Positions 50,929-60,123 of a stretch of DNA of 64,000 bases are shown here, in pieces; positions within the stretch are counted from its first letter, which is position 1; the number at the start of each line of letters is the position of its first letter. Source of the stretch: JACVRW01 sp963819635 (GTDB lineage Bacteria; Actinomycetota; Thermoleophilia; Solirubrobacterales; Thermoleophilaceae); assembly GCA_963819635.1 (NCBI GenBank), contig CAWFWX010000006.1, positions 186,001-250,000 on the forward strand. Reading direction: 5' to 3'. The position numbers were made by a program, and so were the translations under genes. The notes beneath the pieces are model-generated. The model ran no database searches, had not been told where the DNA came from, and saw only the letters and a program-made list of their open reading frames with translations.

Positions 50929-51489
50929 CTAAATATCCAGCTCGAACGTCAGGTGCTCGTCGCCCTCGCCCTCGACCTCCAGCTCCAGCGGGCGGTACTC
51001 GGTGTTCGCGAGCGGGATGCGGAACAGCAACATGGAGGCCGCCGTGGGGCCGAGCTGAGCGACGCTGCCGGCCTCTGGGATGCACTCGTCCGGCAGGAGC
51101 TCGCGCGCGTGGTAGGCGAACGCGTTGTCCTCGGGAAGCTCCTCCGGCTCGAACTCGTTGCCCTGGGCGTCGACGATCTTGAAGCGGTCGGCCGTCTGGA
51201 GAGTGTCGTCCGAGTTGTTGCAGGCCTGCAGGAAGACGCCATAGAGCGTCTGGCCCGGCTCCGGCTCGGTGCCGGCGTCCACGTACGCGTTGTCAGGCGG
51301 GATCCTCGTGTTGAGCTCGCGCGTGATGAAGACGTTGTAGTCCACGCCGCCCAGAGGGACGGCGATCCCCTCCTTCGCCGGCTCGTCCACGCCCTGCTTG
51401 ACATCCGCCTCGCCGCAGGCGGCGGCGCCGGCGGCCAGGACGGCGAGGCAGAGCAGCATCACGGGTCGGCGCGGCATGCGGGCGGGCAT
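50929..51489 (-). CDS. lipoprotein of unknown function
   Basis: This is a 186-residue predicted lipoprotein. The signal RRPVMLLCLAVLAAGAAAC ends in the lipobox AAAC. The mature part is acidic (GEADVKQGVDEPAKEGIAV) and then beta-rich: VDYNVFITRELNTRIPPDNAYVDAGTEPEPGQTLYGVFLQACNNSDDTLQTADRFKIVDAQGNEFEP. This resembles DUF4352-type immunoglobulin-like lipoproteins (telokin-like). Its function is unknown; envelope or signalling roles are usual. It is 15 bp from the SRPBCC gene and on the same strand. A second ATG at 51477 may be the start. Confidence 0.75.
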   Translation of the reverse strand: MPARMPRRPVMLLCLAVLAAGAAACGEADVKQGVDEPAKEGIAVPLGGVDYNVFITRELNTRIPPDNAYVDAGTEPEPGQTLYGVFLQACNNSDDTLQTADRFKIVDAQGNEFEPEELPEDNAFAYHARELLPDECIPEAGSVAQLGPTAASMLLFRIPLANTEYRPLELEVEGEGDEHLTFELDI

Positions 51490-51503
51490 ATTAGCTCCGG
51501 CCT

Positions 51504-52061
51504 TCAGAGCTTCGATTGGCGGGCCGGGTCCATGCCGGCGTGGGCGCCGAAGCGCGCCGCCTTCTCCGGCTCATAGCCCGCAATCGAGGCTCGCTTCAGC
51601 TCGATCCGCTCCGGCTCCTCGAAGACCATGCGCAGCCGGTCGAGCGCCTTCCGCGTCTTCCGCCGGACCCAGCCGGCGGCGCCGATCTCCTTGAAGCGGT
51701 CGATCAGCGTGGCCGGCTCGCTGAAGGTGGTGAGCTCGACCCGCGTGACGGTCGCCGACTCGCGCGTGAAGTCGTAGACGGCCACCGAGCGGTTGCGCCC
51801 CCTGCGCCCGACGCGGATCTCCTCGACGATCTGGCGCGGGCGGTCGGCCTTCGTGATCGTCAGCTCCGCGTACTCGTTGGCCAGCGGCGCGTCGAGCTTG
51901 AAGCGCGCCGCCGCCCCGACCCCGACCGGCTGCACGCGCGCCAGGCGGTAGTCGTCCATGAAGTGGTCCGTGAACGACGGGCGGGCGGCCAGGTCGCAGA
52001 CGAAGTCGAAGACCTGCTCGCGGGGGGCCGAGATGGTGGCCGAGACGGTGACCTCGCGCAT
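51504..52061 (-). CDS. SRPBCC (START-like) family protein
   Basis: This is a 185-residue soluble protein of the SRPBCC/polyketide-cyclase fold. The start VTVSATISAPREQVFDFVCDLAARPSFTDHFMDDYRLARVQPVG is typical, followed by alternating beta-strands (FKLDAPLANEYAELTITKADRPRQIVEEIRVGRRG, SVAVYDFTRESATVTRVELTTF) and the long C-terminal helix. Such proteins bind hydrophobic ligands; some are cyclases or toxins. The ligand is unknown. It is 34 bp downstream of the small zinc-finger gene as corrected. Confidence 0.85.
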   Translation of the reverse strand: MREVTVSATISAPREQVFDFVCDLAARPSFTDHFMDDYRLARVQPVGVGAAARFKLDAPLANEYAELTITKADRPRQIVEEIRVGRRGRNRSVAVYDFTRESATVTRVELTTFSEPATLIDRFKEIGAAGWVRRKTRKALDRLRMVFEEPERIELKRASIAGYEPEKAARFGAHAGMDPARQSKL

Positions 52062-52094
52062 GCGCGGGGGATCGTACCGGGCCGACGAGCCTCT

Positions 52095-52338
52095 TCAGGC
52101 GCGCGCGCGGCACGACGGCGAGGCGGCGCTCACTCGCGTGGACCCGCTCGGTGCGGACCGCGAGGCGACGCTCCTCGGGCAGGCGCGCGAAGCACAGGTC
52201 GCACAGCATGCGGCCACCGTCGAGCTCGTGCATGCACTCGCCGGCGAGCGGTGTGCGGCGGCAGTCGCCGCACGACGCGCTGGCCGGCGGCAGCGTGCCG
52301 ATGCTGCTGCGGACGAGCATGGCGGCGAGGTCGGGCAT
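52095..52338 (-). CDS. small double CxxC zinc-finger protein, stop probably lost by an indel
   Basis: From an ATG at 52338 the protein begins MPDLAAMLVRSSIGTLPPAS and has Cys23, Cys26, Cys46 and Cys49 (CGDC...CDLC) with Cys35 between, a four-Cys zinc ribbon, followed by LPEERRLAVRTERVHASERRLAVVPRA. As read, the frame has no stop there and runs to 51571 over the SRPBCC gene. In the next frame a TGA lies at 52095-52097, right after a GCGCGCGCG tract. Losing one base in that tract would end it as VVPRAA, at about 80 residues. I annotate the corrected end. It probably binds RNA or DNA or a protein partner. Confidence 0.65.
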
Positions 52339-52472
52339 GCGGAATCTCTTCGCCGCCGGCTCGAAAAAACCTCCGAACGTGCAAAAAGCGCGCTATTACC
52401 GCAAAATGGCCTTGGCGGGTTCGTATCTATCGATACCATCCACTACCCCCACCCCCTGAGGAGAGAAATCCG

Positions 52473-53033
52473 ATGGAAGCCTTCAACGCCGGCACACTCG
52501 CTGGTGCCGGGTCTTTCCGGTGTGACTCCTGCGGCTTCGCCATCGCGCTCCACGAGCGCGATCCGGTACCCGAGTGCCCCGAGTGCGGCGGCGACAGCTT
52601 CCGCCGCTCGTCGCTCTTCGGTGAGTCGATCATGCCGCAGCAACACCAGGAGGTGGAGGACGCCCCGGCGTGGCTCGCTGAGGCGCGCGACGCGCTGGTG
52701 CGCGAGGGGGACTATCTGGCGTTCGAGGACGAAAACCGAGTACGCGTCTTCCCGCTCCAGGACGGATGGACGCGCATAGGCCGGAGTCTTTCGGCGCACG
52801 TGCGCTTCGACGACCCGACTGTTTCGCGTCGCCACGCGCTGCTGTACCGGGACGACGAGGGCGCCCGCATCCTCGACGATCGCAGCCTCAACGGCGTCTT
52901 CAGGAACGGCGATCGCGTCGAGCTGGCGGAGCTGGAGGACGGCGACGAGATCTCGATCGGGCGCTTCAGGCTCTTCTTCGTCAGCCTGGTTGGCTCGACC
53001 GCATCTGCCGCAGGCCCTCTTCACGCGTCCTGA
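52473..53033 (+). CDS. zinc-ribbon plus FHA-domain protein
   Basis: This is a 186-residue signalling adaptor. An N-terminal zinc ribbon has Cys17-x2-Cys20 and Cys35-x2-Cys38 (CDSC, CPEC). The C-terminal FHA domain (about 90-175) carries WTRIGRSLSAHVRFDDPTVSRRHALLYRDDEGARILDDRSLNGVFRNG, with the phosphothreonine-binding GRS, SRRH and LNGVFRNG positions. It should read Ser/Thr phosphorylation by actinobacterial kinases. The ATG at 52473 is preceded by GAGGAG at 52458-52463, nine bases upstream. It is divergent from the zinc-finger gene and convergent with the epimerase, overlapping that gene by about 53 bp. Confidence 0.88.
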   Translation: MEAFNAGTLAGAGSFRCDSCGFAIALHERDPVPECPECGGDSFRRSSLFGESIMPQQHQEVEDAPAWLAEARDALVREGDYLAFEDENRVRVFPLQDGWTRIGRSLSAHVRFDDPTVSRRHALLYRDDEGARILDDRSLNGVFRNGDRVELAELEDGDEISIGRFRLFFVSLVGSTASAAGPLHAS

Positions 53034-53961
53034 CGGGTCGATAGCCGAGATCCCGCTCGGCACGCGAGATGTCGATGGTGCACTCCTGCGAGGAGACCCA
53101 GACGGAGAAGCGCGTCAGCGGCGGATTGCCTGACCGTTTCAGGCGCCGCCAGAGCCACTCCGACGCCGTCGCCGCCGCGTTCGCCACGGCCGCGGGCACC
53201 GACTTGTCCGGGATCTCGACCCCCTGGGTCCCCACCCACGCGGTCATGAAGTCGCGAAAGACGATCGGTTCGCCGTCGGTCACGAACCAGACGCCGCCCG
53301 CGGGCCCGCGCGTTCCCGCCAGCCACAGCCCCTCGACGGTGTTGTCTATGTGCGTCGTGGCGGTGAGCTGGCGGCCGCCTCCGACCCACCGGAACCGGCC
53401 CGAGCGCACCATCTCGACGACCTGCGGGAGCAGCGTGGTGTCGCCCCGCCCCCAGACGAAGCGCGGCCGGACCACGACGGTCTCGAGTCCGTCGCCGTTC
53501 GCGGCGCGCACCACCTGCTCTGCCTTCGCCTTCGACGACGAGTAGAGCGCAGGCGACTCGGGCGTGAGCGGAGCGCTCTCGTCGATGTTCACGAGCGGCT
53601 CCCCGGCCATCAGCGCCGCCTCCGTGCCCACGTGCACCAACCGCCTGACGCCCGCGTCGCGGCAAGCGTCGATCACGTTCCGGGTGCCGCCCACGTTGAG
53701 CCGCTCGAAGTCGGCCGGGTCACCCCAGTCCTCGACCTTCGCCGCCGCGTGGAACGCCACCTCGCAGCCCTCGGCGCCCGCGCGCAGCGACTCGCGGTCG
53801 TCGAGGTCGCCCGCCACGGCCTCGGCCCCGAGCTCGCGCACGCGCTCCGCGGCGCGATCCGAGCGCGCCAGCGCGCGCACGTCCCAGCCCTCGCGCCGGA
53901 GGCGCTCTATGAGAGCGCCTCCGACGAAGCCCGATCCGCCTGTGACGAAGGCCGCGGGCAC
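52981..53961 (-). CDS. NAD-dependent epimerase/dehydratase (extended SDR)
   Basis: This is a 326-residue extended short-chain dehydrogenase. The NAD motif is AAFVTGGSGFVGGALIERL at the N-terminus (GxxGxxG). The catalytic Tyr-x3-Lys is in ALYSSSKAKAEQVV, with an upstream Ser in the LVHVGTEA region. The central HAAAKVEDWGDPADFERLNVGGTRNVIDACRDAGVRRLVHVG is typical of dihydroflavonol reductase or 3-beta-HSD-like members. It may oxidise a sugar nucleotide or an alcohol; the substrate is unknown. The start is GTG at 53961, two bases from the gltD stop, so it is likely co-transcribed with gltD. Confidence 0.88.
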   Translation of the reverse strand: MPAAFVTGGSGFVGGALIERLRREGWDVRALARSDRAAERVRELGAEAVAGDLDDRESLRAGAEGCEVAFHAAAKVEDWGDPADFERLNVGGTRNVIDACRDAGVRRLVHVGTEAALMAGEPLVNIDESAPLTPESPALYSSSKAKAEQVVRAANGDGLETVVVRPRFVWGRGDTTLLPQVVEMVRSGRFRWVGGGRQLTATTHIDNTVEGLWLAGTRGPAGGVWFVTDGEPIVFRDFMTAWVGTQGVEIPDKSVPAAVANAAATASEWLWRRLKRSGNPPLTRFSVWVSSQECTIDISRAERDLGYRPVRTREEGLRQMRSSQPG

Positions 53962-53962
53962 G

Positions 53963-55531
53963 CTACCGCTCGTCGCGAGGGCCGGTCCAGAAGGCGTCGC
54001 CCACGGTCACCGTCCGCGCGATCTCGGCCTGGTGGCGGAGCGAGTGGGGGTCGCCGTCCTCGTAGGCGAACATCGCCTCGGCCCGGACGCGGCGCACCTC
54101 GCCCGAGCCGCCGAGGTACTGGTCCACGACGCGCGCGCAGCGGCGCCCCTCCGCGATCGCCGTGACCACGAGCGACTGGCCGGTGCGCGCGTCGCCGCAC
54201 GCGAACACGCCCTCGATCTTGGTGCCGTAGACGGGCGCCTTCACGTTTCCGCGCCGATCGAGGTCGAGCCCGAGCTGGTCGAGCGCGCCCTCGTGCTCGG
54301 GATGGTCGAAGCCGATCGCGATCAGGACGAGGTCGGCGCGCTCGTCGAAGTCGCTCCCGGGGACTGCGCGCAGGTCGCGCGACGAGGTGCCCTCGACGCG
54401 CCTGCCCGTCACTCCGGTCACGCGCCCGTCCACGCCGCGGAGCGCGGTCACCTGTGTGCCGAAGCGGCGCTCGCCACCCTCGTCGAGCGCGTAGGTGGTC
54501 GGAGTGCGCTTTGGCGGAAGCGGCCAGGGCGTGCCGGGCGGCCGGCCGCCGGGCGGCAGCGGCGGGTAGACGTCCAGGAGGAGCACGTCGTCTGCGCCCT
54601 CGCGCACGGCGTTCGAGATGCAGTCCATGCCCGTGTCGCCGCCGCCCACGACCACGACCCGCTTGCCCTCGGCCGTGATCACGCTTCCGGGCGGAGTCGG
54701 GCGAGCGGGACGCCCCTCCATGGCGGCCACCGCGCGGTTGCGCTGGTAGAGATAGTGCATCGCGAAGTGCACCCCGGCGAGCTCGCGTCCGGGCACGTCG
54801 AGGTCCCGGTGCACGCGTGAGCCGATCGCCACCACAACCGCGTCGTGGTTGCCGCGCAGCTCGCCGGCCTCGACGTCGCTCCCCACGTCCACGTCGCACT
54901 CGAACCGCACGCCCTCGTCCTCGAGCAGCTTCACGCGCCGGTCGATGATCCACTTCTCGAGCTTGGCGTCGGGCACGCCGAAGCGGAGCAGCCCGCCGGG
55001 CGTCTCGTCGCGCTCGTAGACGGTGACCGTGTGGCCCAGCTTGTTCAGCTCGGCGGCGACGGCGAGGCCGGCCGGCCCCGAGCCGATCACGGCCACGGTC
55101 CTGCCGGTCCGCGTCTCCGGCGGCTCCGGCTCGATCCAGCCCTCCTCGAAGCCGCGCGTGACGATCGCGAGCTCGATCTGCTCGATCGTGACCGCGTCGT
55201 CGTTGATGTCGAGCACGCAGGCGGACTCGCACGGGGCCGGGCAGATGAGGCCGGTGAACTCCGGGAAGTTGTTCGTCGCGTGGAGCTTGACCAGCGCGTC
55301 GCGCCAGTGGTCGCGGTAGACGAGGTCGTTCCAGTCCGGGATCAGGTTCCCCAGCGGACAGCCCTCGTGGCAGAAGGGGATGCCGCAGTCCATGCAGCGC
55401 GCCCCCTGGTCGCGCAGCGTGCGGTCGTCGGGCAGGTTGAAGTACTGCCGGTAGTCGTGGACGCGCTCGGCCGGATCGCGCTTCTCGAAGCCGACCCGCT
55501 CGAGGCGGAGGAATGCGCCTAGCTCGCCCAT
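53963..55531 (-). CDS. gltD: glutamate synthase small subunit GltD
   Basis: This is the NADPH-oxidising beta subunit of glutamate synthase, 522 residues. The N-terminal domain carries two Cys groups for 4Fe-4S clusters: ARCMDCGIPFCHEGCPLGN and ICPAPCESACVL. The FAD site is VAVIGSGPAGLAVAAEL and the NADPH site is VVVVGGGDTGMDCISNA. The end has GVFACGDARTGQSLVVTAIAEGR. Electrons pass from NADPH through FAD and Fe-S to GltB, which makes glutamate from glutamine and 2-oxoglutarate. The ATG at 55531 follows the gltB stop by two bases. Confidence 0.96.
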   Translation of the reverse strand: MGELGAFLRLERVGFEKRDPAERVHDYRQYFNLPDDRTLRDQGARCMDCGIPFCHEGCPLGNLIPDWNDLVYRDHWRDALVKLHATNNFPEFTGLICPAPCESACVLDINDDAVTIEQIELAIVTRGFEEGWIEPEPPETRTGRTVAVIGSGPAGLAVAAELNKLGHTVTVYERDETPGGLLRFGVPDAKLEKWIIDRRVKLLEDEGVRFECDVDVGSDVEAGELRGNHDAVVVAIGSRVHRDLDVPGRELAGVHFAMHYLYQRNRAVAAMEGRPARPTPPGSVITAEGKRVVVVGGGDTGMDCISNAVREGADDVLLLDVYPPLPPGGRPPGTPWPLPPKRTPTTYALDEGGERRFGTQVTALRGVDGRVTGVTGRRVEGTSSRDLRAVPGSDFDERADLVLIAIGFDHPEHEGALDQLGLDLDRRGNVKAPVYGTKIEGVFACGDARTGQSLVVTAIAEGRRCARVVDQYLGGSGEVRRVRAEAMFAYEDGDPHSLRHQAEIARTVTVGDAFWTGPRDER

Positions 55532-55533
55532 GG

Positions 55534-58500
55534 CTAGATCGATCCCCCGGCGGCGTAGCCCGGCGTGGCGGCGGGACCGGCCGCGGCGGCGGCCACCTCC
55601 GCCTCGCCCTCGGCGGCGAGCTGCTCGGCGAGCGCCCGCTTGTAATCGTGCGGCATGACCTTGACGAGCTTGTTGAGCGTGCCCTGCCAGTCGTCCAGGA
55701 GGCGCGCAGCCACGGTCGAGCCGGTGCGCTCGCGGTGCTCACGGATCCAGCCGCCCAGCTCCTCGCTCTCGTCCGGGGTGATGGCGTCGAAGCCCACCAG
55801 CTCCGTGTTGCAGCGGCCTCGGAACGCGCCGTCCGCGTCGTGCACGTAGGCGATGCCGCCGCTCATCCCGGCGGCGAAGTTGAGGCCGGTCGGGCCGAGC
55901 ACGACGACGCGCCCGCCCGTCATGTACTCGCAGCCGTGGTCGCCGATGCCCTCGACGACCGTGATCGCGCCCGAGTTGCGCACCGCGAAGCGCTCGCCGG
56001 CGAGTCCCCTGAAGAACGCCCGGCCGGCTGTGGCGCCGTAGAGGACGGTGTTGCCGACGATCACGTTGTGCTCGGCCGCGAACGTGGCGTCGGCCGGCGG
56101 GCGCACCACGATCGTGCCGCCCGAGAGGCCCTTGCCGCAATAGTCGTTCGCGTCGCCGTGGAGCACCAGCTCGACCCCGCGGGCCAGCCAGGCGCCGAAG
56201 CTCTGGCCGGCGGACCCGGTGAGCGAGACCTGGATGCTCCCGTCGGGCAGCCCGTCCTCACCGTGCCTGCGCGCGATCTCGCCGGAGAGCAGGCCGCCGA
56301 CGGCCCGGTTCTTGTTCTCGATGCGCCGCTCGAGCCGGACCTGCCCGCCCTGCTCGACCGCAGGCCGGCACAGCTGCAGCAGGTCCACGTCGATCGAGTC
56401 GTAGAGCACGGGGTCGGGACGGCGGACACAGCAGCGCGGCGCGTCCGGCTCGACCTCCTCGGGCACCGACAGCAGGGCGCTGAGGTCTACGTCCTGGGCC
56501 TTCCAGTGCTCGACCGCCTGCTCCTGTTCGAGCAGGTCGGTGCGGCCGATCAGCTCGATCATGGTCCGGACGCCGAGCCGAGCCATGATGCGGCGCGCCT
56601 CCTCGGCCACCATGAAGAGGTAGTTCACGACGTGCTCGGGCTGGCCCTCGAAGCGCTCGCGGAGCACGGGGTCCTGCGTCGCCACCCCCACGGGGCAGGT
56701 GTTGAGGTGGCAGACGCGCATGTAGACACAGCCGAGCGCGATCAGCGGGGCGGTCGAGAAGCCGAACTCGTCGGCGCCGAGCAGCGCGGCCACGATGACG
56801 TCGCGGCCGGTGCGCATCTGGCCGTCCGCCTCCACCAGGATGCGCGAGCGAAGGTCGTTGCGCAGCAGCGTCTGCTGGGTCTCGGCGAGGCCGATCTCCC
56901 ACGGGATGCCGGCATGCTGGATCGACGCCTGGGGCGAGGCGCCCGTGCCGCCGTCGTGGCCGGCGATCACAACGTGGTCGGCGTTCGCCTTCGCGACGCC
57001 CGCGACCACGGTGCCCACGCCCACCTCGGACACGAGCTTCACCGAGATTCGCGCGCGCGGGTTGGCGCAGCGCAGGTCGTAGATCAGCTGCTTCAGGTCC
57101 TCGATCGAGTAGATGTCGTGGTGCGGCGGCGGCGAGATCAGGCCCACGCCCGGCGTGGAGTGGCGCAGGCGCGCGATGTAGCGGTCGACCTTGTGGCCCG
57201 GGAGCTGGCCGCCTTCGCCGGGCTTCGCGCCCTGCGCGACCTTGATCTGCAGCTCGTCGGCGTTCACGAGGTAGTTGACCGTCACGCCGAAGCGGCCGGA
57301 CGCGACCTGCTTGATCGAGGAGCGGCGCTCGTCGCGGAAGCGCGCCGGGTCCTCCCCTCCCTCGCCGGTGTTCGAGCGCCCGCCGAGCCGGTTCATGCCG
57401 ACCGCGAGCGTCTCGTGCGCCTCCGGCGAGAGCGCGCCGAGCGACATCCCTCCGGACTTGAAGCGCTTCACGATCTCGGCCGCCGGCTCGACCTCCTCGA
57501 GGGGCAGCGGCTCGGGCGCTTCCCTGAAGCGCAGGAGGCCGCGCAGCGACGTCCTCGGCACCGCCACCTCGTTCACGTAGGTGGCGAAGCGCTCGTAGGC
57601 GTCGCCGCCGTTCTCCTCGCGCGCGGCCTGCTGGAGCGTCGCGATCGTCTCCGGGTTCCAGCCGTGATACTCGCCGTCGCGGCGCCAGGCGTACACGCCG
57701 CCCGCCGGGAGCAGCTCCGAGCTGGCGGCCGGATATGCGCGGGCGTGCCGGTCGAGGCACTCCCACGCGAGCACGTTGATCCCCACGCCGCCGACGCGCG
57801 ACGCGGTGCCGGTGAAGTGGCGGTCGACGAGCTCCTTCTCCAGGCCGATCGCCTCGAAGATCTGAGCGCCGGTGTAGGAGCGGATCGTCGAGATCCCCAT
57901 CTTCGAGAGGGTCTTCAGGAGGCCCTTCCCGATCGCCTTGATGGTGCGCGCCACCGCCTCGTCCGGGGCCATGCCCTCGGGCAGCCGGCCCTCGCGGTGG
58001 AGTGCGTAGAGCGACTCGAACATCACGTAGGGGTTCACCGCCGACGCGCCGTAGCCGATCAGGCAGGCCATGTGGTGGATCTCCTTGGCCTGGCCGGTCT
58101 CGACGATCAGGCCGCTCTGTAGCCGCGTGCCCTCGCGGACGAGGTGGTGGTGTACGGCGGCCGTCGCCAGCAGCGCCGGCATCGCCACCCGCTCGGTGCC
58201 AAGGTTTCTGTCCGAGAGGATGAGAATGTTCACGCCGCGCTCGACCAGCTCCGAGGCCTCGGCGCAGATCTCCGCGAGCCGCCGCTCCATCCCCTGAGCG
58301 CCCTCCGAGGCCGGCCAGGTCATGTCGATCGTGCGCGCCTCGAAGACGGTGTGGTCGACCTGGCGCAGCTTCTCGAGCTCGGTGCTGCGCAGGAGCGGCT
58401 GCGGCATGACGAGCTGGTGGCAGTGGTCCGGCGTCTCGCCGAGGAGGTTGATCTCGGGGCCGATCACGGCCTCGAGGCTCATCACGATCGACTCGCGGAT

Positions 58501-60048
58501 CGGGTCGATTGCCGGGTTCGTGACCTGGGCGAACAGCTGCTTGAAGTACGAGAACAGCGGCGGGCGCATGTCGGACAGCACCGCGAGCGCTGAGTCGTTC
58601 CCCATCGAGCCGGTCGGCTCAGTGGCGTCGCGCGCCATCGGGACGAGCGTCACGCGCAGGTCCTCCTCGGTCCAGCCGAAGGCCAGCTGCTTGGCGCGCA
58701 ACGGCTCCACTCGCGGCACGCGCGGCGTCTTCTCCGGCAGGTCCTCGCTGTGCACCACGCGGTCGGCGAGCCACTTGCCATAGGGTCGGCGCGCGGCGAG
58801 CTCCTGCTTGATCTCGGTGTCGGGCACGATCGCGTCGCGCTCGAGGTCGACCAGGAAGAGCTTCCCCGGAAGCAGGCGGCCCTTCGACGCCACCTCGTCG
58901 GCCGGCACCTCGATCACTCCGGCCTCCGACGCGAAGACGACCCAGCCGTCCTTCGTCACGAGCCAGCGGCCCGGGCGCAGGCCGTTGCGGTCGAGCGTCG
59001 CGCCGATCACGCGGCCATCGCTGAACGCGACCGCCGCGGGCCCGTCCCAGGGCTCGACGAGCGACGAGTGGTAGGCGTAGAAGTCGCGCACGTCCTCGGG
59101 GAGCTCGGGCCGGCCCTGGTGCGCTTCCGGGATCAACATCGAGATCGCATGCGCCGCGGAGCGGCCGCCCAGCACGAGCAGCTCCATCAGGCCGTCGAGC
59201 GACGCGGAGTCCGAGATGTCGTCGCGGAGCAGCGGATGGATCTTCTCGATGTCGTCGCCGAACAGCGGCGAGGCGAGCTGGAGCTCGCGCGCACGCATCC
59301 AGTTGCGGTTGCCGCGCAGCGTGTTGATCTCGCCGTTGTGGGCGAGCAGGCGGTACGGGTGCGCCAGCTCCCAGCTGGGGAAGGTGTTGGTGGAGAAGCG
59401 CGAGTGCACGAGCGCGAGCCGGCTCACCACGCGCTCGTCGCGCAGGTCGGGGAAGTAGCGCGGGAGCTGCGGGGCGGTCAGCATCCCCTTCAGCACGAGC
59501 GTGCGGCTCGAGAAGCTCGGGATCGACAGCCGGTCGAGGTCCGCGTGCTCGATCGTGCGGCGGATCACGTAGAGCTTGCGCTCGAACGAATCCTGGTCGA
59601 GCGAGTCGTCCGCGCCCACGAACAGCTGCGCGATCCGCGGCGCAACCGCGCGCGACGCGCTGCCGCAGGCGCCCTCGTTCACCGGCACCTCGCGCCAACC
59701 GAGCACGTGCTGGCCCTCCGCCTCGACCCGCTCCTCCGTGAGGCGCATGGCCTCGGCGGGGTTGCCGGGCGGGAGGAAGCAGACGGCCACGCCGTAGCGA
59801 CCCGGCTCGGGGAGCTCGAAGTCCACCTCGGCGCGCAGGAACGCGTCGGGGATCTGGATCAGGATGCCGGCGCCGTCCCCGGTGTCGGGGTCCGCGCCCT
59901 CGGCGCCCCGGTGCTCCAGGCGCTCCAGGGCATGCAGAGCTCGCGCCACCACCTCGTGCGAGGCGGGCGAGCGGACCCGCGCGACGAAGGCGACGCCGCA
60001 AGCGTCGTGCTCGTAGCTCGGGTCGTACAGGCCACGGGCTGCCTGCAG
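55534..60048 (-). CDS. gltB: glutamate synthase large subunit GltB (CTG start)
   Basis: This is the alpha subunit of glutamate synthase; it releases ammonia from glutamine and forms glutamate. A GTG at 59952 would omit the N-terminus. The frame runs upstream and encodes GLYDPSYEHDACGVAFVARV, where the Cys is the amidotransferase nucleophile exposed after propeptide removal. The only start in reach is CTG at 60048, with GGGAGG seven bases upstream. This gives 1504 residues, the normal length. The FMN/synthase region (GEGGEDPARF, SIKQVASGRFGVT, SVKLVSEVGVGTVVAGVAKA), the 3Fe-4S Cys group (VCHLNTCPVGVATQDP) and the C-terminal GxGxG domain are present. It is paired with gltD. Confidence 0.93.
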   Translation of the reverse strand: MQAARGLYDPSYEHDACGVAFVARVRSPASHEVVARALHALERLEHRGAEGADPDTGDGAGILIQIPDAFLRAEVDFELPEPGRYGVAVCFLPPGNPAEAMRLTEERVEAEGQHVLGWREVPVNEGACGSASRAVAPRIAQLFVGADDSLDQDSFERKLYVIRRTIEHADLDRLSIPSFSSRTLVLKGMLTAPQLPRYFPDLRDERVVSRLALVHSRFSTNTFPSWELAHPYRLLAHNGEINTLRGNRNWMRARELQLASPLFGDDIEKIHPLLRDDISDSASLDGLMELLVLGGRSAAHAISMLIPEAHQGRPELPEDVRDFYAYHSSLVEPWDGPAAVAFSDGRVIGATLDRNGLRPGRWLVTKDGWVVFASEAGVIEVPADEVASKGRLLPGKLFLVDLERDAIVPDTEIKQELAARRPYGKWLADRVVHSEDLPEKTPRVPRVEPLRAKQLAFGWTEEDLRVTLVPMARDATEPTGSMGNDSALAVLSDMRPPLFSYFKQLFAQVTNPAIDPIRESIVMSLEAVIGPEINLLGETPDHCHQLVMPQPLLRSTELEKLRQVDHTVFEARTIDMTWPASEGAQGMERRLAEICAEASELVERGVNILILSDRNLGTERVAMPALLATAAVHHHLVREGTRLQSGLIVETGQAKEIHHMACLIGYGASAVNPYVMFESLYALHREGRLPEGMAPDEAVARTIKAIGKGLLKTLSKMGISTIRSYTGAQIFEAIGLEKELVDRHFTGTASRVGGVGINVLAWECLDRHARAYPAASSELLPAGGVYAWRRDGEYHGWNPETIATLQQAAREENGGDAYERFATYVNEVAVPRTSLRGLLRFREAPEPLPLEEVEPAAEIVKRFKSGGMSLGALSPEAHETLAVGMNRLGGRSNTGEGGEDPARFRDERRSSIKQVASGRFGVTVNYLVNADELQIKVAQGAKPGEGGQLPGHKVDRYIARLRHSTPGVGLISPPPHHDIYSIEDLKQLIYDLRCANPRARISVKLVSEVGVGTVVAGVAKANADHVVIAGHDGGTGASPQASIQHAGIPWEIGLAETQQTLLRNDLRSRILVEADGQMRTGRDVIVAALLGADEFGFSTAPLIALGCVYMRVCHLNTCPVGVATQDPVLRERFEGQPEHVVNYLFMVAEEARRIMARLGVRTMIELIGRTDLLEQEQAVEHWKAQDVDLSALLSVPEEVEPDAPRCCVRRPDPVLYDSIDVDLLQLCRPAVEQGGQVRLERRIENKNRAVGGLLSGEIARRHGEDGLPDGSIQVSLTGSAGQSFGAWLARGVELVLHGDANDYCGKGLSGGTIVVRPPADATFAAEHNVIVGNTVLYGATAGRAFFRGLAGERFAVRNSGAITVVEGIGDHGCEYMTGGRVVVLGPTGLNFAAGMSGGIAYVHDADGAFRGRCNTELVGFDAITPDESEELGGWIREHRERTGSTVAARLLDDWQGTLNKLVKVMPHDYKRALAEQLAAEGEAEVAAAAAGPAATPGYAAGGSI

Positions 60049-60114
60049 TGTCTTACCTCCCTGTTTGCGTGGCCTGCTCGGCTCAGGCGCACGACGCGGA
60101 AACGAACGCGAAAC

Positions 60115-60120
60115 TATAAA
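60115..60120 (+). promoter_or_regulatory. possible -10 box of parA
   Basis: TATAAA lies four to ten bases before the in-frame ATGs at 60124 and 60130. Transcription from it would begin near the second ATG and give a leaderless mRNA. No clear -35 box is visible. It is AT-rich in an otherwise GC-rich spacer. Confidence 0.35.
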
Positions 60121-60123
60121 GCC

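Noticed and set aside
55513..58122. 869-codon plus-strand frame opposite gltB
   Set aside because: It is antisense to the conserved glutamate synthase and has no recognisable domain.
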